Positions 23,501 through 33,558 of a stretch of 64,000 bases of DNA are shown piece after piece. Numbering within the stretch: position 1 is the first letter of the stretch; each line of letters opens with the position of its first letter. The notes below the pieces were generated by a model. That model was not told where the DNA came from. It made no database searches and saw only the letters and a program-made list of their open reading frames with translations. The stretch spans positions 43,375 to 107,374 of the forward strand of contig NW_026516340.1 in the NCBI RefSeq assembly GCF_025602895.1, read 5' to 3'. This DNA is from Polychytrium aggregatum (taxonomy: Eukaryota > Chytridiomycota > Chytridiomycetes > Polychytriales). A program made the position numbers and the translations under genes.

Positions 23501-24433
23501 ATGACCATTCGCCACACATCCGACTTTCGCACCGCCGCATTGCGATGCTACGCCCTCATCCATAGCCTGCGTAAGGTCGCCTCCATATTCAGTGTATCCA
23601 AGAGCACCATCCATCGATGGCACCGAGGATGCAAGCTGGATGACCCATCCCGGGTCCCAGCTCGCAGATCCACTTTCTTCGAGCAGGCATGTCCAGTCAT
23701 TCGCACCCTGATTGAACAGGACCCGTTCCAGACTGGTCCTGTGTTGCGATGCAAGCTCGAGTCCATCCTCCAGAGGAAAGTATCACTCTCACTCTGCCAC
23801 ACTGCCATCCACCGAGCAGGTCTCTCACACAAGAGGGCAACACACCTCTACAAGTCCAAGCGACTGGATGAGCGAGTGGCACAGTTCAGGGACCAGGTCC
23901 GTTCCATCGACCCACGACGATTCGTTTTTGTCGATGAGACAGGGATCAGGAGATCCATTTTCCCTCTTTACGGATACTCACCGAAGGGTGCTCCGCTTCG
24001 CCAGCGCAATCACATGAAGCACAAGTCTGTCTCGGTGGCATTTGCCATCAACCACTCTGGTGTGCTGCATCGCATGTACATCCCCACATCATTCAAGACA
24101 CACTCGATGGTCGAGTTCTTTGAGCGAGCGACCTTCCCAGACGACTCTGTGATTGTGATGGACAATGTCAGCATGCACAAGACAATGGCTGTCCTGGACT
24201 GCATCGAGCGCCGAGGATGGTCAGTGATCTTCACCCCACCTGCTTCACCCGACTTCAATCCCATCGAGAACTTCTTTGGGATTGTGAAGCATCAGTACAG
24301 GAAGGCAGCAGCGCTGAATGCGTCCGAGGGGTTCAAGATCGGGATGGTGACCCTGTTTGAGTCCGTCGTGCGGAGGGTGCTTCCAGATGTCTTCCCACGG
24401 CTGATTGAGCGAGCGATGCGCTTCTGGGGTTGA
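23501..24433 (+). CDS. DDE transposase, Tc1/mariner-IS630 superfamily (DD34E)
   Basis: Cuts and rejoins the transposon ends. A single 310-codon frame begins MTIRHTSDFRTAALRCYALI. The N-terminal helix-turn-helix (residues about 12-45, LRKVASIFSVSKSTIHRW) should bind the inverted repeats. The catalytic triad is D145 in FVFVDETG, D221 in VIVMDNVSMHK and E256 in SPDFNPIENFFG; 34 residues lie between the second Asp and the Glu. A GRPR-type linker is absent, and the second DNA-binding part includes a helix before RATHLYKSKRLDE. All key residues are intact and no stop or frameshift is seen. The ATG lies 58 bp inside the left repeat. It is the likely mobilising enzyme for the downstream Fanzor. Confidence 0.93.
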   Translation: MTIRHTSDFRTAALRCYALIHSLRKVASIFSVSKSTIHRWHRGCKLDDPSRVPARRSTFFEQACPVIRTLIEQDPFQTGPVLRCKLESILQRKVSLSLCHTAIHRAGLSHKRATHLYKSKRLDERVAQFRDQVRSIDPRRFVFVDETGIRRSIFPLYGYSPKGAPLRQRNHMKHKSVSVAFAINHSGVLHRMYIPTSFKTHSMVEFFERATFPDDSVIVMDNVSMHKTMAVLDCIERRGWSVIFTPPASPDFNPIENFFGIVKHQYRKAAALNASEGFKIGMVTLFESVVRRVLPDVFPRLIERAMRFWG

Positions 24434-24550
24434 GTTCCCTCCAATCAAGCCGCCATTTTCACGCTCAAATCCCTGGCTTGAACCTCTCGGCGATTTTTGA
24501 ACAGGGTCACTTCCCCAACCAGCCCGCGCAGACGGGTTCCTGCTCTCGGG

Positions 24551-24557
24551 TATAAAT
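24551..24557 (+). promoter_or_regulatory. TATA box upstream of Fanzor
   Basis: TATAAAT 127 nt before the Fanzor ATG and 118 nt after the transposase stop, in the right place to drive Fanzor separately from the transposase. Confidence 0.55.
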
Positions 24558-24683
24558 GCCACACCTTCGTCCTGCTGCTTTCTTCCCTCATCTCGCCTTG
24601 ATCTGATCATCGCGCTATTGTACGATAAAAAAGTCTCTGTTCTGACCAGTACCACTGGCAGGCATCCAGCATCCTCTGCCCCC

Positions 24684-27056
24684 ATGCCTCCGAAGCGCAA
24701 GGGTACCGGTGATGGCCAGCCTCGGCCACCCAGGCCCAAGAAAGCCAAGTCACAGTCGGAGCCTGTCTCTGGTTCGTATTCTGACCCCACGCATGCTTGG
24801 TCGTCTGTTGCTCCGTCGCTCACCACCACTGCTTCTACAGATCCAATGGATGTCGATCCCACCGAGCCTGGTCCATCTACTTCCTCGAGTACCGGCAAGC
24901 GATGTCGCCAGTGCGATGGCACCGATCACGAACGCTGCAACACTAGCAAGTGTCCCAAATACCGGCCCCTCAAGAGTTCTGTCGTCCCACTCGTGGATGG
25001 AAGGTCATCCGCCCCTCAGTTCAGCTGCTTCAAGCAGACGATGGATGGCTGTTGTCTCAATCCCGCTCTCCGCGACAAGATCCAGGCCACCGTCGAGGCC
25101 ATGACCCAGATCCAGTTCGAGGCATCCAGGCTGCTCAACCTGCACATCCTCCGGTGCATCGAGCAGGATCTTCCCGTCCCCGTCATCTCCAGGGCCACCC
25201 CTGCATTCATCCGCCAATGCTTCAGGATCGTCCAGGCCGGTGCCCTCTCGACGGCCAGGGATACCAAGAAATACAACGAGCATCTGGTCGCTTCCTTTCG
25301 CGACTACCAGACCACTCGACACGCAGACCTGCCTCCGGCCCCTCGTCTGCCTGATGGTGCTCACAGTCAGCTTCTCACACTGGCTGTCAACGCCTATGCC
25401 ACCAACTGCACCACCCACCTCGACCTGGCCTACTGGCGACTCCTTCGCCGCTTCTGCGCTGCCGTCTTCCCAGCCAACAAGCATAAGCACGAAGCCATCG
25501 AGGCCTGTCTCGAGCTCTTCGAGAAACCAGGGCAGACTCCACCCAAGGCCGATCTCGAGCTCCTCTACCCGGACTTTGGCCACATCCTGGACAAGTTTCG
25601 GTACAGCAATGACCAGGACCACTTCCGGGCCCTCCATCGCCTCTCACACCATGTGGGAATCCTCGCCCGAGACAAGATGGTCGACAATGTCCACAAGTGG
25701 ATCGACTGTGACATGCCCGCCCTCCGAGTCACCGAGCTGCAGCGCCAGGCCAAGCTGGACGAGCTCACTACCCAAGGCATTCCCTCCGACGACAAGAGGT
25801 TCACCAACGCCAAGTCTGAGCTCGGCACCACCAAGGCCAAGATCAACAAGCTGGCATCCAGGATCAACTGGGCACTCAAGCAGCTCGCCGTCGACACTCC
25901 TCCGGCCGTGTGCACGATAGTTCCTCTATGCACTGCAAGGGCCAAGTGTGTCAAGATTGACACGGTCACTCTCTGGCAACTCCTGGGTCCAAAGAAGCGC
26001 CTTGGACTCACCAGGGACAAGCTCAAGGAAGAAGGTGATGACGGCATCAACAACCAGGATCGTCTCTGGCGCAGTTGCTTCAAGCTGCGTAGTTCCCTCT
26101 TCCAAGAGCGGGACGTGAACAAGAAGCTGTTCAACTACGAGATCAGCACCGATGGAATTGGATGCACCATCGGTCTCGTCAAGTTTGTGCCTCGAACCGA
26201 TCACACCGAGACCATCGAGCCTCCTCCGACTGCCGAGCAGCGTATCCAGGCCCACATCGGCGACCCAGGCCCCGATCGCACCACTTGGATTGGCATCGAT
26301 CCTGGAGTCGGCTCCATCTTCACGGCAGTCATCCAAGCACCGGGCCACCAAGACGAGGTGGTCTCATTCTCGAATGGCCACTACCAGCAAATGTGTGGCC
26401 ATACGTCCAACACCAAGTGGCACAATATCATGAAGTATCGACTCAGCATCGAGACCTGGATGTCGACCACTCCCTCGCCCAAGGTGTCGTCCTCGGAGGC
26501 CTTCAAGGTCCATCTCACCCATGTCCTGCGACCGGAGCTGCGAGTGCAGCTCGACTTCCACCTTGGCAAGAAGGCCCGTCACCATCGCTTCACGGGCCAC
26601 AGGAGACGCCAAGTGGCCGTCGACAGGATGTGCAAGGCCGTCCTGAAGCACGCCCCAATACGGACCGATGTGGTGATCGCCTTTGGCAATGCGTCATGGC
26701 GACAGGGCAAGGGCTATGCATCCAGCCCTCGGAGGCAGCGGTTTGCTCGGTACTTTGAGCAGTTCGAGTACCACCGACGCCGTCCCAATCACCATCATGG
26801 AAGCGTCAAGGTAGTCTCGACGAACGAGTTCAACACCTCGCAAGTGTGCTCCAAGTGCCTGGAGCCAGTTCGGTTGGAAGGACTCGATGCGCCCAGCGTT
26901 GCGAATTCCCACTTTGTCAGGAGCTGCAAGAATCCCAGCTGCCGGACAGTGTGGAATCGCGACGTCAATGCGGCGCGCAACATGATCACAGTATGCAGGT
27001 CGATTGTGGAGACCGGAGAGCGACCGGCGGTCTTCACTCGGAGGCTGCCAAAGTGA
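24684..27056 (+). CDS. Fanzor RNA-guided nuclease (eukaryotic TnpB homologue)
   Basis: 790 residues from the first ATG; the frame is open upstream but only from a non-ATG codon. Two basic clusters at the N-terminus (PPKRKG and RPKKAK) look like nuclear localisation signals. A Cys cluster (CRQCDGTDHERCNTSKC) lies near residues 73-91. The C-terminal half has the RuvC-like nuclease: D539 in WIGIDPGVGSIFTAV, then KKARHHRFTGHRRRQ and VVIAFGNASW. E715 in STNEFNTSQVC precedes zinc-finger cysteines C722/C725 and C748/C753, and D760 lies in WNRDVNAARNM. The order RuvC-I, zinc ribbon, RuvC-III is the TnpB/Fanzor signature. The RuvC-II strand has no acidic residue, so E715 is the candidate alternative Glu, as described for Fanzors. 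No intron, stop or frameshift is seen. It is expected to cut DNA guided by an RNA from the right end of the element. Confidence 0.92.
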   Translation: MPPKRKGTGDGQPRPPRPKKAKSQSEPVSGSYSDPTHAWSSVAPSLTTTASTDPMDVDPTEPGPSTSSSTGKRCRQCDGTDHERCNTSKCPKYRPLKSSVVPLVDGRSSAPQFSCFKQTMDGCCLNPALRDKIQATVEAMTQIQFEASRLLNLHILRCIEQDLPVPVISRATPAFIRQCFRIVQAGALSTARDTKKYNEHLVASFRDYQTTRHADLPPAPRLPDGAHSQLLTLAVNAYATNCTTHLDLAYWRLLRRFCAAVFPANKHKHEAIEACLELFEKPGQTPPKADLELLYPDFGHILDKFRYSNDQDHFRALHRLSHHVGILARDKMVDNVHKWIDCDMPALRVTELQRQAKLDELTTQGIPSDDKRFTNAKSELGTTKAKINKLASRINWALKQLAVDTPPAVCTIVPLCTARAKCVKIDTVTLWQLLGPKKRLGLTRDKLKEEGDDGINNQDRLWRSCFKLRSSLFQERDVNKKLFNYEISTDGIGCTIGLVKFVPRTDHTETIEPPPTAEQRIQAHIGDPGPDRTTWIGIDPGVGSIFTAVIQAPGHQDEVVSFSNGHYQQMCGHTSNTKWHNIMKYRLSIETWMSTTPSPKVSSSEAFKVHLTHVLRPELRVQLDFHLGKKARHHRFTGHRRRQVAVDRMCKAVLKHAPIRTDVVIAFGNASWRQGKGYASSPRRQRFARYFEQFEYHRRRPNHHHGSVKVVSTNEFNTSQVCSKCLEPVRLEGLDAPSVANSHFVRSCKNPSCRTVWNRDVNAARNMITVCRSIVETGERPAVFTRRLPK

Positions 27057-27142
27057 TCTGTTTTATTTCTTGTGGCTTTGCTTGACGCAAGCACAGCACA
27101 TACTACATGTTCATGGAAACGGCTATATTGTCCCGTTTTTTT
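27057..27142 (+). ncRNA. Candidate Fanzor guide RNA scaffold at the right end
   Basis: In TnpB and Fanzor systems the guide RNA overlaps the 3' end of the nuclease gene and runs through the transposon end into flanking DNA. Here the 86 nt after the stop contain a hairpin, TGCTTG-ACG-CAAGCA, at 27079-27093, and end at the inverted repeat. The first bases of the guide would then be host sequence from 27143. The position is inferred from the system, not shown by expression. Confidence 0.45.
27129..27141 (-). repeat. Right terminal inverted repeat
   Basis: TGTCCCGTTTTTT, the exact reverse complement of the left repeat, with one further T at 27142. Confidence 0.85.
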
Positions 27143-27145
27143 CTG

Positions 27146-27151
27146 AATAAA
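27146..27151 (+). terminator. AATAAA just outside the right transposon end
   Basis: A plus-strand AATAAA four nucleotides past the element could polyadenylate a Fanzor transcript that has crossed the right repeat. Confidence 0.35.
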
Positions 27152-27250
27152 GTGTAGTAGAGACCGGACGGCTTGTGGGTGTAAGGCGTGTGCCCTCACT
27201 GAGCCGCAATGTCTGCTCTGTGGCCTGCTGTCGTTCGCGAGACATGTCGC

Positions 27251-30200
27251 TTACGGCTCGTCCCGATATCGCTTGGGCATCTGTCGAGCACGATAGATGT
27301 CGTGGTCTGGCGGAGGGCGGCTTGCGTGTCCGCCTCCTGTAGAGCAATTGGGTGTGGATGGGATGGGCCAGTCAGCGATTCAACGCCACTCCATACGAGA
27401 GTATCTCCATCTGCAACAGCAAGAGGGGACGAGCTCTGTGCTTACTTCCAAAGTCATCGTCTTCGTTTCCGCCGTATTCCTGCGCACCCTTCCGCTTGAT
27501 GCCGGCTCCTCGACGACCACCCTGTGGTTGCTGTGCTTGGGGTTGTTGTTGTTGTTGCTGCTGCTGCTGATTCAGAGATGGATCAAATCAGAAACGTGTG
27601 TGATGGGCCATCGTGGTCCTAGCCAAGTTCAAACATACGAAGCTCAACCCGCTTGTCCAATCCGCTCGCTCAATCATCGACTCGGTCCATCGACTCGGTC
27701 CACTTGCTCAGTCGCACAGCCAGGAAAGGCATTCGTTACTTTACCCATCCTGCTCCGCCACGGCCTCGTCCAGGTCCGCCACGCGGTCCGTCGTCGTATC
27801 CTCGGTTTCCGAAGCCGCGTTCCCCAGGCCGTCCCGAGAACCCTCCGACGCCACCTGGTGCGCCAATGTCACTTTGGTAAGGAGGAGGGCCGCCGCCTGG
27901 AGGCGCGTTTGGCAGCGGAATCTGGATCTTGCGCAGACAGTCGATGAGATCGTCTGGTTTCAGGATCACGCCTAGAATCAGCAGAAAAATTACCCCCTGA
28001 GGGCGTCAGTGGAGACCGTGGGTTTGTGGCGGGGGGAGGGGGCACAGGACGAGAGTACGCAGATTGGGCCCCGCGACTCGGCACTCCCGCTCTCCCTCAC
28101 CGTTGTAGTGGGCTGGAGGCGGAAGTACAGAAAGCATCCACGAGATTGGATCGGCGGCGCGCTCGGCCGCGGGCGGCTTGGAAAATGCCGGACCCTGCTG
28201 TTCAAAGCTGTGCGGGGCTTGGAGGAACGGCTGTTGTTGTTGAGCTGGCGGTATGGCGGATTTCGGTGGCTGGTTCTGCTGCTGGAATCCTCGTCCCGAG
28301 TGTCCTTGCGAGCCATGGCCGGAGGATCCGCCCTGGCCGTGGTGCGAAGGGCCATGCTTGTGATGGCCATCGGGGGCGTTGCCGGAGCGCGAGTCGTTGG
28401 TCCTGGATCCGCCATCCTTGCGCGAAGATTGCTTGGAGGACTTTGGTGCGGTTGTGCCTGAGCCACTGGTTGCGACTGTAGCGGCCGATGCGCTGGGCTG
28501 AACCGTGCCGCCTTCCACCAGCGCCTTGATTGAGGGATAGCCGAGCTCTACCCTTTCGATATGATGCAGACCCGAATACGACCACTGCTGTGCTTGATCA
28601 TACAAACTGTCGAGCAAGGGCCGGTCACCTAAGACATCGGGGAGCGGAGTCCATGCATTAGCCATGGACAGCGAGATGCCATCACGATCCTCACTTTGCA
28701 ACAGTGCAGATTGCCGATCAAAGAGTCAGTCCATCATCTTGCAGCGGATTCACATCCCAACCACGCGGCCGATCCTTCCCCATTCCCAGCGTCCATTTTC
28801 TCCCGCACTGTACAGGACGGCGCATGGCACATACTCTCCGGGAACACCTCAGCGATGCGCTTCTCCACTTTGCGCACATTGACCAGATCGCCGTAATTGC
28901 GCTCGTGCTCGAGCAGACGGTTCCAGATCGGCTTGGACTTTTCGGGCGAGATGTTGGCCAGGACTCGCTCGCACAAGGCACGGAAATCTGCCCAAGGAGA
29001 CAAGGGAACGAGTCAAAACCACATATCAAATCCACCATCGCCTCTTCACCTCTCTTTCGACTCACAGTCTGTGGCCGATCGAGTCCGTCGCTTGGCGTAG
29101 CATGATACTCACTGTTCTCGTCGTTGATGCCGATTAGAAAGTCAAAGTAGGCGGTGAGATATTTGAAGGAGCTCTCGTCCTCGTTCATACCAAAGAGCTT
29201 GAGACCGAGTTCGAAAACTTTGCCGGCAACCGTGGCGTCCTTGTTGCAATGATACTCCATAAGCGCTGTCCATGAATGTTCGATCAGCCATCGAGCCGGT
29301 ACAAGTACATCCTCGCCAGACTGAATTGACTCCCGTTCTCCGAGACTGTCTGCGTGAATCGAGCGGCACACCGCAACAGCCCACACCGCAGCAGTCTGAT
29401 GCAAGCCATTGAGACGTACCCGAAGCGACAAACACTTGATAGGTGCAACTCGACTTCCTGGCGCGCCCAAAGATCACCCGAGCTGCACGAATGTTCTGAT
29501 AAAAACAGGCCGATGTAAGAAACAGAGAGCCCTGTCCGAGAAGAGGCATGTGATTCCACACCGTGCTGCTCTCCAACCGGCCTTGGTCAATCACAGACTC
29601 TGGACATTGCTTGCCTAGATGCTATTCGAATCATGCATACCTCCACACGGCGGGCGACCTTCATGTAGGTGATCCAGATCGATCCAAGCGCATCCTTGGC
29701 CTCAGCCAGCTGCCTCTCTTTCTCCTCATCGAGCTTCTGGCTGACTGCTGCCTCACGCTGCTTGAACTTGGCGCGCTCCTGCTCTCGCTTCTCGCCATCC
29801 CACTCGGCCTCCTCGGCGGCCGTGGGCTGATCGATGCCGAGCAAGCGCTCGCGTTCCTGATCGTACTTGGCATTGATTAGCTCGATCTCGCGCTCGTACT
29901 CGGTAACAAGCGAATCAAAGATCGGAGCAATCTCGGAAAACGGCTTCTTGGCGGCCTCTTCAAACTCGGCCAGGGCAAACGACAAAAGGAGACTATGGAA
30001 GCACAGAGTGAGTGTGGCTCGCAGAGTATCGCCATAACCACACGCAAGCCCGTGTTCAGAGTGATAGGGCAGAGTGCTTTGCAAGTGCAAGGCCATAGCC
30101 GTTCTCGTTGCCCGCCGCTGCTCCAAACCGCCGCGCTGGGCCGTACCTCCTGGGATTGGCTTCAAGTCCTGACTTGAGCATGGCCAGGGATTCATCCGGC

Positions 30201-33200
30201 TTTCCAACCTCGGCCAGGTACATCACCGCTTCGTGCCTGTCCATGGCCCGACACATGGAAGGTGAGTGCGATTGGACGCATGATGTGCTCTGGTGCAACC
30301 GGTGCCCGTCCTAGCTCTGCTGCTGGACATCGAGAGCGAACTCACCAGACTTGCGGATAGAGCCTCAGCATCAGGAGAGCGCATTTGTATGCATGCATCA
30401 CTCGGGCCACAACGGCGCTCTTCTCTTCCAGAGCCAAGGGGTTGGACTTTTCCCACTGAATGACCTTGTGCCATGATTGAACCTGATTCCCAAGGCATTG
30501 TCAGTCATACGCCTGCAACTGCCCCCGTGGACACCAAAGAGGGTCGTTCTCGCGTGGTGCTGATGCGTTCGGCACAAGGCTCACCATCCGGCATTCCCGC
30601 TCAGTCCAGCGGGTTGGAACAGCCATCCAGGTCTTTTGCTTGTCGATAAACTCGGTCAGGTTCTTCAGGTTTTTGTAATTGACTCTCGCGGTGATGTAGC
30701 CCGGGGACTTTTCGCTCAGGAACTTCTTGGCCTGTGGCGCGGGCAGATCCAGATGGGAACGATTCGTCAACGCCGCTGGCTCGACTTGGACGCACTCGCG
30801 GATGCAGAACATCCGGCAGAACATCCGGCAGAACATCCGGCAGAACATCCGGCAGAACATCCGGCAGAACATCCGGCAGAAGCGGAGCAAGCAACGTTGC
30901 TGTCGGTGTCATGTTCGCTCGTGTGGTGGCCAGGAGAGGAGAAGTGAGGAGAGGAGCGATTCTTACCATCAACTTGTTGAGCCCATTCTCAAAGACATCG
31001 TACTCTTTCCAGATCGCTTCGATGTTGGATATCGGAATGGCGATGACGCGGTGATAGACGGCACGGAGCTGAGCCATTTTCTGTTGCTCTTCGTAGGTTG
31101 ACTTGGTCTGTCCCAGAAATAGCCCGGAGCGCGCCAGAGGTTGATCAAGTGTGCAGTGCCGGGCGACGATGGCCAGCCCGGATTGTTCGAGCCGTAGGGT
31201 TCATACAAGCAATCCCCGGGAATAACCAGAGAAAGTTACGCCGGACGTGTTCATGGATTCAATGTACCAGTGGGCGTACGCCGTCCGCATTCCGCAGTGG
31301 CCAAGAGAGGACGACACCGTTAGCATGTTGATACAAGTCGACAAGTTGCGTCGCCGTTCCACCACAGCGGTGCACCCCTTGCTCGTTCAGATCCGCTTCG
31401 GCAGAAGCATTCCAAGGATGCTATGGATGAGCTCGAATTGCCACATAGACAGCCGGTCGGTGCCATCCAGTCAAATCCCATGTGCCACAGCTTTATCGTC
31501 TTGCTCTACTTGATGTCCAGCGAGTGACTCCAGCGTGATCCAGTTGTTCACCCAGTCGTCAGTACCGCAAGCGTAAATGGCGGTAGTACATCCCAGACAT
31601 AAGTGACAGTAATGCACGGTTGCCCAGCATCAAGGTGCATCAATAAAGCACAGCGCTGACACAGCCCGAGCGTGCCAATGTCCATAGCATATTGATATGG
31701 CAGCGCATGCCAGCTCGACGGCAAAGTAAAATAGCATAAGCACTGCAGCACAGCCATAATAGCACAGGCCATCCCAACAGCCTGCTCCAGACATCCCTCG
31801 CTGCTTCTCGGCCCTTGGCTTTGCCGACTGCCAGTCGCCACCGCCGAGTCGTTCCGGACTGTGCTGATAGTTTGGATCCTGGTAGGCCCTCGATCGCCGC
31901 CGTCACAATGACTTCGATGCAACGGTCATAGTTTATTTTCCCATGTTCCCGCCATGTGCACCTCGCCAAGTTTTGCACAATACCTCCCCCTCTCCCGCCT
32001 CCACGCCGCTTCCCTCGTCTTCCGCGCACAGCTGTGCTCTTACCTCTCCACTCTTGATAAAGTTCAAATAGTCGCTCCAGATCGAGCCGCTTTCCTTGTC
32101 GATGCCAATGTTCTGGAGGACAAATTCGTATGCCTTGGTGATCGTGGCCCGGTTCTCGGTCCGCTTTTCGACAGAGACATTGGTCACAGGGTGGATCTTG
32201 CGGATGTACGTCAGATACACCTTCCACAGGTCTACGTTGACCACAGATCGCAGACACCGTGTGAAAATTGCATCGACCTTGTCGAAACACTGCAGCTTTT
32301 GCTCAAACTCGACGTATGAAATCCAGTGGCGAGCCTGAAGGGGGACAGCCTGTTGTTAGTGCACTGATATCCGATCTGGAGCGGACCATTGTGTCTTGGA
32401 TGGGCGCCGTGTTGCCGCCAAGGGTTCCTCGGGAAGGATCCCTCGCAGCAGCGATGCTGCCTGGCAGCTCTCCTACTCTTACCGAGGTAGGAAACTGGAC
32501 CAAGATATCCTCGTAGGCCTTGCGGACAATCTCAGGGTCCGGCCGCCGATTGGCTTCCAGCACCAGCGCACTCCAGTAGTCGGTGCCCCAGGGATGCTCC
32601 TGCACTTTGGCATAGAGTTCCTCCAGCTTGTCGACTCGGGAGGCCTCGCCCTTGCGCGAGGATGCTGGCTGCACCAGGCTCTCTGTCGGGGCAAGAGAGG
32701 TGATATCCGGCGGAGAAATATTGCAGTAGATGGGTGAGCAGATACACATCACTCTATGCGCGCGATACCGGCACTGGCCGGACAGACCGCCGACTGAGGC
32801 AGTGCAGATCTCATACCTGACTTGAGCTGTTCAGACGACGAGTCTTCTTGCTGGTCGCTGTGATCGAAGCCACTGCCCTCTGCTGCAGTCGAGTCATGCA
32901 TGGCATCATCGCCTTCGTATGCCTCGCCGCTTGGGGCTGGGCGGTCGGGGTCAGCCTCTGCGCCGTCAGCGACCAAGATCTCGTCATCAGGGCGTTCCGA
33001 GTCGGCATAGTCCTCATCGCCCTGATCATTGAGCCGATCGCCATCGGTCATGTCATGATCGTAGGCTTGGTGAGCATCCACGTCGCTGACGGGGATATGG
33101 CCACCGGACCGATCTTCGGACCGATCTCTGTCCTGGTCCTGGTCATCGTTGGACGGGCCAAGAGGCAACCCGTGCTGGTCGAGAGCGTCGCCCGAGGAGA

Positions 33201-33558
33201 GTAAAGAGACTGGATCTTCGTGCTGGCGATCGGCCATTTCGAGCGGTGACTCGTAAGGATTATAGGCACGGCTGTGGCTGTGGCTGTGGCTCTCGAATGA
33301 ATCAGAGTGGACGGTGGCCGAAAGGAGGGTTGAGCCGCTTGGGTCGGAGAGCGCGGTCCCGAAGCCATCATCCGATATCGTCTGGATAGACCCACTTGCA
33401 TCCACGTGCGTATAAGAATACGCTGTGTCGGCTGCATCCGCGGCTTCGGGTGCTGGGCCGCCGCCAGAGCGCTGGGCGGACCGATCTGGCTCCGAGGGGC
33501 TTCCGGACGCCGACTCATGCTCGTGCAGAGCGTCATTGGCCCACTGGCGGGGATCCAT
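27251..33558 (-). CDS. RNA14: Rna14/CstF-77, mRNA 3'-end processing factor
   Basis: HAT-repeat scaffold of the cleavage and polyadenylation machinery. Fifteen exons join in phase: 33558-32817, 32682-32483, 32334-32044, 31107-30967, 30731-30585, 30482-30346, 30236-30147, 29992-29641, 29495-29420, 29265-29113, 28987-28835, 28628-28101, 27971-27745, 27566-27446, 27336-27251; 1147 residues. The first 220 residues are acidic Ser/Asp-rich. HAT repeats run from KLEELYAKVQEHPWGTDYW through LWKVYLTYIRK, NIEAIWKEYDVFE, SWHKVIQWEKSNPL, HEAVMYLAEVGKPD and IWNRLLEHERNYGDL. The C-terminal monkeytail region shows SWMLSVLPPPAHYNG, LKPDDLIDCLRKIQIP and the terminal HDIYRARQMPKR, which matches the animal CstF-77 end. 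One HAT exon carries an extra charged coiled segment (EREIELINAKYDQERERL). The intron 32043-31108 is 936 nt, far longer than the others. Confidence 0.93.
30804..30880. repeat. 12-bp minisatellite in an Rna14 intron
   Basis: GGCAGAACATCC repeats six times in perfect register inside the intron between exons 4 and 5 of Rna14 (30732-30966). Confidence 0.95.

Larger units (their letters stand above)
23430..27142 (+). mobile_element. Tc1/IS630-type DNA transposon carrying a Fanzor nuclease
   Basis: A 3.7-kb element bounded by perfect 13-bp inverted repeats, AAAAAACGGGACA at 23430-23442 and its reverse complement at 27129-27141. Inside are two genes in the same orientation and without introns: a DDE transposase and a Fanzor. 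Genes on either side are cut by short introns every 50-350 nt, so the intronless cargo stands out. Fanzor proteins are known to travel in eukaryotic transposons of several superfamilies, Tc1/mariner included; that part is established. A TA target-site duplication could not be assigned with confidence. Both frames are intact, so the copy may be recent or active. Confidence 0.85.

Noticed and set aside
23425-27150. TA target-site duplication of the transposon
   Set aside because: A TA lies at 23428-23429 on the left but no matching TA directly follows the right repeat; not claimed.
30804-30880. Possible CRISPR array
   Set aside because: Unit is 12 bp without spacers and inside an intron; a minisatellite.
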